From NCBI GenBank assembly GCA_030145055.1, contig JAQYWK010000005.1, forward strand, positions 124,001-188,000: a stretch of DNA of 64,000 nt, read 5' to 3'. Both the position numbers and the translations under genes were made by a program. The notes beneath the pieces were generated by a model that was not told the origin of the DNA, searched no databases, and saw only the letters and a program-made list of their open reading frames with translations. Source of the stretch: Desulfovibrio sp. (GTDB lineage: Bacteria > Desulfobacterota > Desulfovibrionia > Desulfovibrionales > Desulfovibrionaceae). Positions 51,121 through 59,666 of this stretch are shown piece by piece. The first letter of the stretch is position 1. Each line of letters begins with the position of its first letter.

Positions 51121-53019
51121 TTATTTGGCGTCAGAATCAGACGTTTTTTTCTTTCTTCTTGGGAAGAATACTATAAACGGGAAGAGCGTGGAAAGTGTTC
51201 CACCCACCCAAATCCAGTTAACCAGCGGATGAACGCTGACGGTTAACGGCTCAAGGCGTCCGTCTTTGATGTCGTGTATTGTGGCGTATACTTCTTTGCC
51301 GAAACTGAAGATGGTAGAAACTTCAGAATGCGGATGATCGTTAGTCGAGTAAGTCAACTGTTGAGGGTGAAGTACTCCCACCATATCGCCGTCTTTGCGA
51401 ACTTCAATATTTGCCATCACTGATCCGACAGCATCAGTTTTAGACTTAGTTAAATCCTTATAAGTGAATTGATAACCTGAGAATTCAAAGGACTGTCCCG
51501 GGGAGACTGCTACCCTATGTGTTGTTGAATAAGGGCCTGAGATAGCCACACCGACGATCATAAGTGCAACGCCTAAGTGTGTTCCATGGGCGGTCCAGAA
51601 ACGTTTGCTGGATAATGAATTATTGCGCAAGGCAAGCATGATAGTGGAAGCAATAACTCCCGTTCCGGCACCGAATGCAATAAGAGGAAGTATCATTCTT
51701 ATGCCGCTGAACCATGCGGCTCCGCTTAAGCATACACCTGTGAAAACCGACACCGCAAGACCATATTTGTCTTGAATGCCTTCTTTCCATGAGAACCATG
51801 GGCAGATGAGAAGGAGTAAGCCCATTAAGGTGAATAGAGGCATGGTTACTGTGTTGTAGAAACCAGCGTTAACACCTACTGGATTTGCTTCCCAGCCGAG
51901 GCTGATAACAGGCCACATGGTTCCGAGGAAAATGACTGTTCCAAGTGCGATGAAAACCCATACCGCAACGACAAGTAGTCCCTGACGGCTGAAAGCTTCT
52001 GCTTCCAGTTTAGTCTTTTTAGTGTTGGCAAAAAGTGCCGCGGTTAAAGTCAGGAATAGGTAGAAGATGATAAAAGTTAGTAGTAATCCACCAACTCCTC
52101 CGCCACCAAATGCGTGAACGGATTTAATGATACCACTACGAACAATATATGTACCGACGACACATAAAAGGAATGTGAAGTTTATCAGTACGATGTTGAT
52201 TCTTTTTAGTACTCCGTATCTGTGTCCCAGAATGGAGGTATGCAGATATGCAGTTGCTACGAACCATGGGATGATTGAAGCATTTTCTACCGGATCCCAT
52301 GCCCAGTAACCGCCCCAGCCAAGTTCCATGTATGCCCACCACGCGCCAAGGACAATTCCAGCTGTTAAAAAGGACCATGCTGGAAGCACCCAGTTGCGGG
52401 TAAGTTTCATCCACGAATCATCACCTATGGTGATGGCCATTGCGATGGCTAGGCATGCTGGTACAGTAAATAGTCCGTATCCGAAGAACAGAAGCGGTGG
52501 ATGGAAGGCCATGCCGGGGTTCTGGAGTAGCGGATTTAGCCCAGTTCCATCAGCTGGTGGATGAAGTAGCTCCGTGAAAGGCTGACTTGCCGTTGTCAGG
52601 ATAAATAGGAAAAATGCTTGAATTGCAAAAAATACCATCCAGTAGGCTACTTTTGTTTCCTGTGGAAGGTCTGTATAGTTTTTTGTGCGAAGAAAAAGTG
52701 TGCCACCGACAGCTATAATCAGTAGCCAGAAAAGCAGAGAACCGGGACGTCCTGCCCAGAATGCTGTTGCAGCATAAAGGTTTGGTAGATCTATGCTCGT
52801 ATAATCTGCAACATATTTAAATGAGAAGTCACGTGTCAGCAGTGCGTAAAACAAAATTACGCTTGAGATTGAGATCAAAGAAATGACAGCGAATTGCCCT
52901 TTTTCCAACCATTTAAGCGAACTGTTTTGACCTTGCCATGTATTTAGACATCCCCATGCGGCCGCCGCAATCGAGATGAACATGGCGAGAACTAGAGTCA
53001 TTTCCATTACAAAATGCAT
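51121..53019 (-). CDS. ccmF: Cytochrome c haem lyase subunit CcmF
   Basis: A 632-aa inner-membrane protein with about 15 TM helices that attaches haem to apocytochrome c. The haem-handling WWD motif is GWGGYWAWDPVENAS near residue 240, and the family segments LLQNPGMAFHPPLLFFGYG (about 168) and FLGTMWPVISLGW (about 378) are present. The start at 53019 follows GGAGGGG; an ORF beginning five codons earlier has no such site. It heads a ccmF-TPR operon and is divergent from thioredoxin-fold/ccdA genes that serve the same pathway. Confidence 0.95.
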   Translation of the reverse strand: MHFVMEMTLVLAMFISIAAAAWGCLNTWQGQNSSLKWLEKGQFAVISLISISSVILFYALLTRDFSFKYVADYTSIDLPNLYAATAFWAGRPGSLLFWLLIIAVGGTLFLRTKNYTDLPQETKVAYWMVFFAIQAFFLFILTTASQPFTELLHPPADGTGLNPLLQNPGMAFHPPLLFFGYGLFTVPACLAIAMAITIGDDSWMKLTRNWVLPAWSFLTAGIVLGAWWAYMELGWGGYWAWDPVENASIIPWFVATAYLHTSILGHRYGVLKRINIVLINFTFLLCVVGTYIVRSGIIKSVHAFGGGGVGGLLLTFIIFYLFLTLTAALFANTKKTKLEAEAFSRQGLLVVAVWVFIALGTVIFLGTMWPVISLGWEANPVGVNAGFYNTVTMPLFTLMGLLLLICPWFSWKEGIQDKYGLAVSVFTGVCLSGAAWFSGIRMILPLIAFGAGTGVIASTIMLALRNNSLSSKRFWTAHGTHLGVALMIVGVAISGPYSTTHRVAVSPGQSFEFSGYQFTYKDLTKSKTDAVGSVMANIEVRKDGDMVGVLHPQQLTYSTNDHPHSEVSTIFSFGKEVYATIHDIKDGRLEPLTVSVHPLVNWIWVGGTLSTLFPFIVFFPRRKKKTSDSDAK

Positions 53020-53466
53020 TGCCCCTCCAATCAATTAACGAAATTCATAAGTTTGGCGAACCACTTTTCGCCACCACTGCCACCCAAAACTATCCCTCGC
53101 GACCCATATTGGAGAGTGTGATCTGTAATTAAACAGAAAAGTGCACTAAATTAGTATAGTTTGCACAATCAGGTATATAAGCAATTAATGTTCCATTGTA
53201 TAAGTATTTGAAATTAAAATATAAATTAATATTTTAAAAATTAGTTGTGCAAATAATGGCATAGATGTGCATAGTTGGTGTGCAGTATTGCATGGCAATG
53301 TACTTTTGTGCAGGTAATGGATAAATATGTGAGAACCTCGTATAAGGGCAAAATAAATAATGATGGATTGCTCTTATAAAGAGTGGCAAGGTCTCCAGAC
53401 ATTGAGCTTATATAATGCACCGTGACTTATTCGAGTGTACATATTTTAAATGTGTTGGAGAAATGC
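53020..53466. other. Divergent spacer with clustered TGTGCA motifs
   Basis: An AT-rich gene-free region between ccmF and the thiol-redox genes. TGTGCA occurs at 53246, 53266, 53279 and 53307, and inverted as TGCACA at 53162; a GTGCAC palindrome lies at 53141. TTTGCACAA (53160-53168) and TTGTGCAAA (53245-53253) are exact inverted copies. This may be an array of regulator sites controlling one or both operons. Confidence 0.5.
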
Positions 53467-53706
53467 ATGATAAAAATTCAAGTTATGGGGCCCGGGTGCC
53501 CGAAATGCGTAAAGGCGGAAAAGGTTGTTCGGGAAGCAGTTGCCGAATCTGGTATTGATGCGACTGTTGAAAAAATAACTGATTTTCAGGATATTGCATC
53601 TTTCGGAGTGATGTCCACTCCGGCTGTGGCTGTTGACGGAGTCGTTAAAATTTCAGGCCGATGTCCCAGTAAAAAGGACGTTCTTAACTGGTTAGGACTA
53701 TCTTAA
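53467..53706 (+). CDS. Small thioredoxin-fold redox protein
   Basis: A 79-aa protein of the redox-active disulfide protein 2 type. The redox centre is MGPGCPKCVKAEK at residues 6-18 and the cis-Pro loop is MSTPAVAVDGVV. Cytoplasmic, no signal peptide. The ATG at 53467 has GGAG upstream. It precedes an anchored thioredoxin and CcdA, so the three probably form an electron relay from the cytoplasm to periplasmic thiols. Confidence 0.9.
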   Translation: MIKIQVMGPGCPKCVKAEKVVREAVAESGIDATVEKITDFQDIASFGVMSTPAVAVDGVVKISGRCPSKKDVLNWLGLS

Positions 53707-53725
53707 AATATATCAAGGTATGAAA

Positions 53726-54151
53726 ATGAATAGAAAGTTAATGGTAATAATTTTGCTTGCGGTTGTCACAGGATTTGGAGTTTATTCTTTCCTTAATAAT
53801 AAGGCTGAGTCTCATGCCTCCGAGGTTGCGATTTCAGATTTAATTTCTGGTAAGCCACAGGTTACGCCCATTCCCGGCATGGTAACTATGGTTGATCTTG
53901 GCGCACATTCATGTGTTCCCTGCAAAATGATGGCTCCCATTATTAAGGAGCTGTCTGCTGAGTATGAAGGCAAGGCGGCCATTGTTTTTATTGATGTTTG
54001 GCAAAATCAGGATGAAGGAAAAAAATACTCTATCAGCGCTATTCCTACTCAGATCTTTTATGACGCAGATGGTGTAGAAAGATACCGTCATCAGGGCTTT
54101 TTAGATAAATCCGCTATTAAGGCAAAGCTTGCAGAGCTTGGGGTCAAATAG
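53726..54151 (+). CDS. Membrane-anchored thioredoxin-like protein
   Basis: A 141-aa periplasmic thioredoxin with an N-terminal anchor (about residues 4-22). The redox motif is HSCVPCKMMAP near residue 62 and the cis-Pro region is ISAIPTQIFYDADG. I prefer ATG 53726 because AAGG lies 7 nt upstream; ATG 53720 is too close to it. It lies 3 nt before ccdA and is the likely partner that CcdA reduces. Confidence 0.9.
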   Translation: MNRKLMVIILLAVVTGFGVYSFLNNKAESHASEVAISDLISGKPQVTPIPGMVTMVDLGAHSCVPCKMMAPIIKELSAEYEGKAAIVFIDVWQNQDEGKKYSISAIPTQIFYDADGVERYRHQGFLDKSAIKAKLAELGVK

Positions 54152-54154
54152 CGC

Positions 54155-54853
54155 ATGGATCAACTCTTTTTAACTATCAATTCATGGATTGTCAGTGACA
54201 CCGGTTTTGCCGCACTGGGGTGCTTTCTGTGGGGTATTGTCAGTATTCTGTTTTCCCCATGCCATTTAGCTTCAATTCCACTGATCATAGGATATGTCGG
54301 CGGGCAGAACAAACTTGTGGAAGGTAGAAAGGCCGCTCTTTACGCTATACTATTCACTTCTGGATTATTTATTACCATCGCTCTGATCGGAACCCTTTGC
54401 GCTGTTCTCGGTAGAATGCTGGGTGATATTGGCCCTTGGTGGACAATTATTGTTGGTGTGATATTGATCTGGGTTGCACTGGATATGCTAGGCATTGAGG
54501 GATGCTCCATTTCGGGTAACCTCATGTCCAAGTTGAAGCTCACCGGTATGAAAGGTGCTTTTCTTCTGGGCCTTGCGTATGGAGTTCTTTCTGGATCGTG
54601 CACCTTTGGATTCATTGCCCCAATCCTTGCAATCATCACAGTTCAGGAAAAGATTGCAAACGGTATTATTCTCATTGTACTGTTTGCGATAGGCCACTGT
54701 TTGCCTATTGTTCTCGCAGGAAGTTCTACCGCTTGGGTTCGTAATCTGCTTGCGAATAGTTCATTTAGTCAGGCTAGTAACTGGTTTCGTAAATCCGCGG
54801 GGCTTGTCATAGGATTGTTAGGAATATATTTCATCGTAAAACCATTTTTTTAG
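54155..54853 (+). CDS. ccdA: Cytochrome c biogenesis protein CcdA
   Basis: A 232-aa protein with six to seven TM helices that moves electrons across the inner membrane. The two membrane cysteines are visible in ILFSPCHLASIPLI (residue about 33) and GVLSGSCTFGFIAPIL (about 149), the CcdA/DsbD-beta arrangement. It is in one operon with two thioredoxin-fold genes and divergent from ccmF, consistent with keeping apocytochrome CxxCH cysteines reduced. Confidence 0.93.
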   Translation: MDQLFLTINSWIVSDTGFAALGCFLWGIVSILFSPCHLASIPLIIGYVGGQNKLVEGRKAALYAILFTSGLFITIALIGTLCAVLGRMLGDIGPWWTIIVGVILIWVALDMLGIEGCSISGNLMSKLKLTGMKGAFLLGLAYGVLSGSCTFGFIAPILAIITVQEKIANGIILIVLFAIGHCLPIVLAGSSTAWVRNLLANSSFSQASNWFRKSAGLVIGLLGIYFIVKPFF

Positions 54854-55002
54854 ATTTTGCTCAAAATTGGTTATTAAATATAAACTCAATATTGATTGTC
54901 AGAAATTATAATTGCAAATTTTATGGTAAAAGCAGAATTGTTTCATGCAGTTCTGTCTTTGAATTAGACAGATTAATTTAACCTTTAAACACAAGAAAAA
55001 TT

Positions 55003-55887
55003 ATGAACGGTACCGAAAAATCACTTTTAGACATTCCACTTGATGATCCTTTAGCTCTTTTAAGCCCTGATTTTATCAGCAGTTTAGCTGAGAAAGCTAT
55101 CAGTTTTGCAAGCCTCTACGGGATAAAAATTATAGTTGCTCTTTTAGTCTTACTCGCTGGGCGGATTGTTGCAAAGCAGTCTTCAAATCTTGTCGGCAAG
55201 GTGATGTTTAAAGCTAAGATAGATGACATCTTAACCTCGTTTATTCAGAATATTATTTATTATATGATGCTTGCCGCGTTTATTGTAGCAGCTCTCGGAC
55301 AGGCTGGGATTAATATCACTTCATTCCTTGCTGTTCTCGGTGCCGCCGGTCTTGCTATTGGTTTGGCTCTCAAAGATACTTTGTCGAATTTCGCCGCCGG
55401 GGTTATGCTCATAGTTCTTCGTCTTTTCAAGAAAGGAGACTATGTTACAATCGCCGGAACTTCCGGCACTGTGCAGACTCTGTCAGCTTTTTATACCGAG
55501 CTGTCTACTCCTGATAACCAGAAGGTAGTAGTTCCGAACTCGTCAATCCTTAGCTCCGTAATAATTAATACCACTGCTAATAAAACAAGACGCGTAGATC
55601 TCGTTATAGGCATCGGGTACGAGGATGATATTCCAAAAGCTAAAGAGATTCTTGCAAGAATTCTTTCAGAAGATAGTAGGGTGTTGAAAAGTCCAGCACC
55701 GAATATTGTGGTTGGGGAGCTTGCGGATTCCAGTGTTAATATTCTTGTGCGTCCATGGGTGGCAACCTCTGAATACTGGGCTTTAAGATGGGACCTGCTT
55801 GAAGGTATCAAAATCACCTTTGATAAGGCTGGGATTTCTATTCCTTATCCTCAGACGGATGTCCACCTGTACAAAGAAGAAAAGTAA
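55003..55887 (+). CDS. Small-conductance mechanosensitive channel, MscS family
   Basis: A 294-aa inner-membrane channel that releases solutes under hypo-osmotic stress. It has three TM helices, with the pore helix near residues 105-135 (FLAVLGAAGLAIGLALKDTLSNFAAG, the glycine/alanine-rich TM3). The MscS beta domain follows (FKKGDYVTIAGTSGTVQTLSAFYTEL, then VVVPNSSIL) and then the alpha-beta C-terminal domain. About the length of E. coli MscS (286). Confidence 0.95.
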   Translation: MNGTEKSLLDIPLDDPLALLSPDFISSLAEKAISFASLYGIKIIVALLVLLAGRIVAKQSSNLVGKVMFKAKIDDILTSFIQNIIYYMMLAAFIVAALGQAGINITSFLAVLGAAGLAIGLALKDTLSNFAAGVMLIVLRLFKKGDYVTIAGTSGTVQTLSAFYTELSTPDNQKVVVPNSSILSSVIINTTANKTRRVDLVIGIGYEDDIPKAKEILARILSEDSRVLKSPAPNIVVGELADSSVNILVRPWVATSEYWALRWDLLEGIKITFDKAGISIPYPQTDVHLYKEEK

Positions 55888-55925
55888 GGCTGAAATAGAT
55901 CGTACGCTATTTATAAAAATAATTA

Positions 55926-55951
55926 AGAGGAGCAAACGCTCCTCTTTTTTT
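55926..55951 (+). terminator. Terminator of the MscS gene
   Basis: AGAGGAGC pairs with GCTCCTCT around AAAC, followed by a T-run. Confidence 0.9.
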
Positions 55952-56077
55952 GGGAAAGAAATAGGCGCGTTAAATTCGATACGCGTGGGAAATAGACAGG
56001 TGCAGAAAATAGATAAGCGTGAGCTATCGCATGGATTAGCACATAGTGTCTCTGTTACTAAATGCCTTTCGCGGTGA

Positions 56078-56692
56078 TCAGTTAAAAAGATCCCGCAAAG
56101 GTCTTGGCCTTCTACGCTTTGTTTCTCCGAGAGCTGGCGTTTGGATAAAATTGATAACTTTATCCGCGCCACTTATCTTTTTTAGCGATTTAAGCGCATT
56201 TTGTTGTTCCTCAGGAGTAAGAACTCCGAGAACTACCACCACTCCTTGCACAACCTTTACCGTTAGTTTTGATGACGGATAATCTGGCTCAAACATAGCA
56301 TTAATTTTAATTTCAAGAGCAGAGGATGTTTTAGTCTGATTCTTTTTACTTTTTATAGGAAGGTAATAGCTGACTCCGTTAATCCCATTCAATTTTCCCG
56401 CCGCTGATACCAGTTCTCTACTTTGCTCTTCCGTTTCAACTTCTCCTACGATAAAGCCGTGTCCCAGATATACATATGAGCTTATGGACAAGAGTTCAGA
56501 TGGGATGGTGAGGAGTATTGTCTTATGAAGTTGCAATTGCAGTCTGCTATCCTGCGCCTGAGTTCTATATGTCCTATCGTCTTTAGCTGCCTTGTACATT
56601 CTTCCATAAGGGAGAAAGCCTGCATGAGCTAAGATCAAGCTGGATAGTATAAATAAAAAAGTTAACGATAGAATCTGTAGATGTTTTGTCAT
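56078..56692 (-). CDS. Secreted BON-domain protein
   Basis: A 204-aa exported protein (signal peptide to about residue 24, LAHA). Two BON-like segments are visible: LLSISSYVYLGHGFIVGEVETEEQSRELV (about 70-110) and a second with LTVKVVQGVVVVLGVLTPEEQQNALKSL (about 142-175). BON domains bind phospholipid or stabilise the envelope, as in OsmY. The tail is basic (KRRRPRPLRD). It lacks a lipobox. Confidence 0.85.
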   Translation of the reverse strand: MTKHLQILSLTFLFILSSLILAHAGFLPYGRMYKAAKDDRTYRTQAQDSRLQLQLHKTILLTIPSELLSISSYVYLGHGFIVGEVETEEQSRELVSAAGKLNGINGVSYYLPIKSKKNQTKTSSALEIKINAMFEPDYPSSKLTVKVVQGVVVVLGVLTPEEQQNALKSLKKISGADKVINFIQTPALGETKRRRPRPLRDLFN

Positions 56693-56737
56693 GGTAAGAT
56701 TTTAGCCATGTTTAAGTGTAATTCTTTTGAAAATAAA

Positions 56738-56765
56738 GGAAGACCAAACTCGGTCTTCCTTTATT
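56738..56765 (-). terminator. Terminator after the ABM gene
   Basis: GGAAGACC pairs with GGTCTTCC around a short loop, with a T-rich tail on the minus strand. It separates the monooxygenase gene from the BON gene. Confidence 0.8.
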
Positions 56766-56782
56766 TATGAAATCAATACTAA

Positions 56783-57088
56783 TTATTTGCTCTCTGGAAT
56801 TCCATCAATAAAATCGTAAAGTTCGATTATTGGAGCGCCTTCTAGTAATCCGTCTAAACTTTCGCCTAGTACTTTGTAATGAGCAGATGCAACATGAGCA
56901 TCAATTGCAGCTTGCCCTGTGTACTTTTCATAGAAGAAAAAGCATCCCGGTTTGCTGGTAGATTTGTGCAATCGGTATTCTAAAGCTCCTTCTTCTTGAG
57001 CTGTTTCCGATACCATGTGTACTAATATTTTTTCGACTTCTGCTTCTTTATCTTTTTTTGCCTTAAGAGTTGCTGTGAGAATAATCAT
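56783..57088 (-). CDS. Antibiotic biosynthesis monooxygenase (ABM) domain protein
   Basis: A 101-aa protein with the ABM ferredoxin-like fold. It starts MIILTATLKAKKDKEAEVEK, has EEGALEYRLHKSTSKPGCFFFYEKY near residue 32, and HVASAHYKVLGESLDGLL near 64. Close relatives such as YgiN act on quinols. It is monocistronic with its own terminator, and likely a small redox or detoxification enzyme. Confidence 0.9.
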   Translation of the reverse strand: MIILTATLKAKKDKEAEVEKILVHMVSETAQEEGALEYRLHKSTSKPGCFFFYEKYTGQAAIDAHVASAHYKVLGESLDGLLEGAPIIELYDFIDGIPESK

Positions 57089-57356
57089 GATAAATCTCCG
57101 ATTGTGTAGTTAAAGAATAGCCGGGCAACCTTAGTTATGTATGTATTTGAAAAGTTTATTTTATTGAACGGAAAACCTAGTTATTGTTAAAATAATTCTC
57201 AATTATCCTGTTCTGTAAAATAGCTTATATACGTTTACTGCTCGTGTATAGCCTGTTTTACGTGACAAATTAGCCGAAAATATGGCAGTAGTCTGCTAAG
57301 AACACACGGAAGTTCTTATTAGATTATTTTCAAATTTAGGCAAATTAGAGATAAAG
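57089..57356. other. Divergent AT-rich spacer
   Basis: Gene-free region between the ABM gene and the glycosyltransferase gene. I see no repeat or operator I would defend. Confidence 0.4.
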
Positions 57357-58322
57357 ATGAATAGAATAAAATTATCAGGAACAGACGGCCGGTGGTTGAT
57401 TATTTCTAATGGCATTCTTGGGCACTCTTTGATGGTGCTTGCGGCCGTAAAAGTCATTAAGGATATCTATCCGGATTCGTATATCACTATGGTTGTAGAT
57501 GATTGTAGCGCTGAACTGGTTCGCGCCAATCCTATGGTTGATAAGGTTTGTATTTTCAACCGTAAGACAGACTCGTTGTCGCGCCAATGGGAATTGATAA
57601 AAGAATGGCGTAGAGATAAATATGACGCTTCCATCCACTTCCGCTCAGGTGTTCGTAATGAGCTTCTCGCTTTTCTTGGCGGGGCTAAGGCGCGTATTGG
57701 TAACAACTTAAAAGGGTCATTTCAATTTTTGAATCACATCGGGACAGATATTAAAGGAGTGCATGTTCTTGAAATGCGGAGTCATTTTATGAGCTTTGCT
57801 CTAGATCAAAAAGTGAAGGTCGACCCTCCTGTTTTACATCATGACCATCAGGCTGAAACTGAAGTTGCTCAGGTTTTATCTGAAAACGGTCTGGAGCCTG
57901 GCAAGTATATAGTTCTTCATCCCGCAGGTAAAACTTCAGGAGGTTTGCGCTGGTCTCTTGATCTTTGGGCGGCAGAAGTTGCCAAGCTCTCAAAGGAGCG
58001 CCCGATTGTTGTTGTGTGTGCTCCATTTGAAAGAGAGACTGTAAAAAAGGTTTTCAAGGGCGATAATATTTTTCACTTAGGCGGGAGTGCTGCGTTTTTG
58101 TCTGAGATTATTTCTCAGGCAGGATGGTTCATGGGTAATGATTCTTCTCCTGCTCACATGGCTGCCATTTGGGGAAGGCCTCGTGTTGTTGTTTATTCAA
58201 ACGGCCCTGAAGAGTTTGTTAAATGGTCTCCGCTTCATCCGGCTGGATGTAAAGTTGTCTTAAAGGACGAGTTTGCCGAGAAGGGCCTTAATGAACCGCT
58301 TGAGTGGCTTTTTAGTCAGTAA
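57357..58322 (+). CDS. Family 9 glycosyltransferase (heptosyltransferase-like)
   Basis: A 321-aa enzyme of the ADP-heptose:LPS heptosyltransferase family. GT9 marks: NGILGHSLMVLAAVKVIKDIYPDSYITMVV near residue 18, VLHPAGKTSGGLRWSLDLWAAEVAKL near 184, and the nucleotide-sugar motif WFMGNDSSPAHMAAIWGRPRVVVY near 257. It should add a heptose or similar sugar to lipopolysaccharide core at the cytoplasmic membrane face. No other LPS genes adjoin. Confidence 0.9.
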   Translation: MNRIKLSGTDGRWLIISNGILGHSLMVLAAVKVIKDIYPDSYITMVVDDCSAELVRANPMVDKVCIFNRKTDSLSRQWELIKEWRRDKYDASIHFRSGVRNELLAFLGGAKARIGNNLKGSFQFLNHIGTDIKGVHVLEMRSHFMSFALDQKVKVDPPVLHHDHQAETEVAQVLSENGLEPGKYIVLHPAGKTSGGLRWSLDLWAAEVAKLSKERPIVVVCAPFERETVKKVFKGDNIFHLGGSAAFLSEIISQAGWFMGNDSSPAHMAAIWGRPRVVVYSNGPEEFVKWSPLHPAGCKVVLKDEFAEKGLNEPLEWLFSQ

Positions 58323-58374
58323 AAGACTTTTATATCCGAGAAGAGTATTGATTACTCGTGCTTAAGTATGGAGT

Positions 58375-58899
58375 GTGAAGGATAGTGGCATCGATAATGC
58401 ATTCTCTATCTTTATGACATACAAGCACACAATAGACAGTATTAACTTACTGAAGAATCGGGTCTTTTTGGACAATGCTCCTAGTCAAGGAATTGACGGG
58501 GAGTTGCGGTTCGACTCTGGGGAGGGTCGTTCCACTTCATTGCCTTTTGATTTATCGGAAGAAGTACGAGATGAATACACTGTTCTTTTTCTACAAGGGG
58601 TTTACAACACTCAAACCATAAAACATTTGAAGCCGCGTTTGTACGAATTATCTGAGGAATGGGGATGCAAGATCGTTATTGACCTTAAGAAAGCCCTCTT
58701 TATTGATGTGTCCTGTCTTGGCGCTTTTTTGAAGGCGCATAGAACCGCGCAGCGCAAGGGTGGAAATATTGTTTTCGTTAATAGAAACGATCACATTCGT
58801 AGAGCTTTTGAAGTTGTTAATATGGATAGAATTTTAAATATTGTTCCGGATCTTGCTGCTGCAAAGGAATTTTTTGAAGCTAAGGAAGAAGCAATATAG
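58375..58899 (+). CDS. STAS-domain anti-anti-sigma-like protein
   Basis: A 174-aa protein with a C-terminal STAS domain (about 65-165): VLFLQGVYNTQTIKHLKPRLYEL, then KIVIDLKKALFIDVSCLGAFLKAHRTAQRKGG. In this the serine of DVS is the residue phosphorylated in SpoIIAA-like antagonists. The first 60 residues are unassigned. The frame begins with GTG at 58375 and no in-frame ATG has a ribosome binding site, so the start is tentative. It would take part in a partner-switching pathway. Confidence 0.8.
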   Translation: MKDSGIDNAFSIFMTYKHTIDSINLLKNRVFLDNAPSQGIDGELRFDSGEGRSTSLPFDLSEEVRDEYTVLFLQGVYNTQTIKHLKPRLYELSEEWGCKIVIDLKKALFIDVSCLGAFLKAHRTAQRKGGNIVFVNRNDHIRRAFEVVNMDRILNIVPDLAAAKEFFEAKEEAI

Positions 58900-58947
58900 T
58901 TATAGTCGTAATTTAGATTATTTCCTTTTATTATCTGTTTAATTGCA

Positions 58948-58984
58948 AAGTCCTGTTCTCATCTGTTGAGAACGGGACTTTTTT
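58948..58984 (+). terminator. Terminator of the STAS gene
   Basis: A 14-bp stem (AAGTCCTGTTCTCA with TGAGAACGGGACTT, one G-U) around TCTG-type loop, followed by T6. Confidence 0.9.
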
Positions 58985-59079
58985 GATGCTATCAGTGAAA
59001 AAGGGTCATAAGGGGTAAGTTACTTTTAGTGTTCTTAATCATTTAGTGTTAAAGTCAAGTTAGGTGGTCTAATTTTTAA

Positions 59080-59253
59080 TTAATAGACCATGTTTCGCTG
59101 AGTGGTATTCTTTTGACCGATGATGATGTGTGTAAGTATCTTAAGAGAATAAATGTGCCGAAGATGTTTAATGGCAAGTTGGAAGTGGATTCCGTTGAAG
59201 GCTGTTGGACGCGTTTTACCGTCAAGATTCCCGCTTTGGGAAAGGAGAATTGA
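59080..59253 (+). pseudogene. Relic of a histidine-kinase ATPase C-terminus
   Basis: A short frame ending NGKLEVDSVEGCWTRFTVKIPAL then a stop, 1 nt before the response-regulator ATG. The stretch matches the last part of a HATPase_c domain (G-x-I/L-x-V-x-S-x-x-G-x-x-T-x-F-x-x-x-I/L-P). The rest of the kinase is absent. It suggests a former kinase-regulator operon; a tiny functional protein cannot be excluded. Confidence 0.55.
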
Positions 59254-59254
59254 A

Positions 59255-59623
59255 ATGTCGCACACCGTATTAGTGCTTGATGACGACACATATGTTCGTG
59301 AAAGTATTGCAATGGCTTTGGAAGATAGCGGTTTTACAATTTATCAGGCTGAAAGCGCTGAAATTGCATTTAAAGTTTTAAATACAGTACAGGTTGACTT
59401 GGTCGTAGTGGACTTGCGACTTCCCGGTATGGACGGAATCGAATTCATTGGTTCGGCTTTGAAATTGTGGTCTTTTTTAAAATTCATTGTTTACACAGGC
59501 TCTCCTGAGTATAAAATACCAGTCGAGCTGGAGAATGCGGTTCGAGTTTCAAATATGATTTTTTTGAAACCGATATCTAATTCTGATGTAATGGTTGCGG
59601 AAATTAAGCGGATGCTCAGTTGA
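59255..59623 (+). CDS. Single-domain response regulator
   Basis: A 122-aa receiver domain. Acidic pocket VLVLDDDTY at residues 5-13, phospho-acceptor Asp in VVVDLRLPGMDG (about residue 53), Thr in IVYTGSPE (about 83) and the conserved Lys in FLKPISN (about 107). No output domain. AAAGGAG ribosome binding site sets ATG 59255. It lies just before a degenerate HD-GYP gene; a receiver plus HD-GYP is a common single protein, so this pair could be a split version. Confidence 0.92.
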   Translation: MSHTVLVLDDDTYVRESIAMALEDSGFTIYQAESAEIAFKVLNTVQVDLVVVDLRLPGMDGIEFIGSALKLWSFLKFIVYTGSPEYKIPVELENAVRVSNMIFLKPISNSDVMVAEIKRMLS

Positions 59624-59666
59624 TATTTATAGTCCATGTGGTGACCTTTATACAGGAATGTATATA

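Noticed and set aside
59153-59254. N-terminal extension of the response regulator (frame from 59153)
   Set aside because: It overlaps the kinase relic frame; the strong AAAGGAG site points to ATG 59255, where the receiver domain begins.
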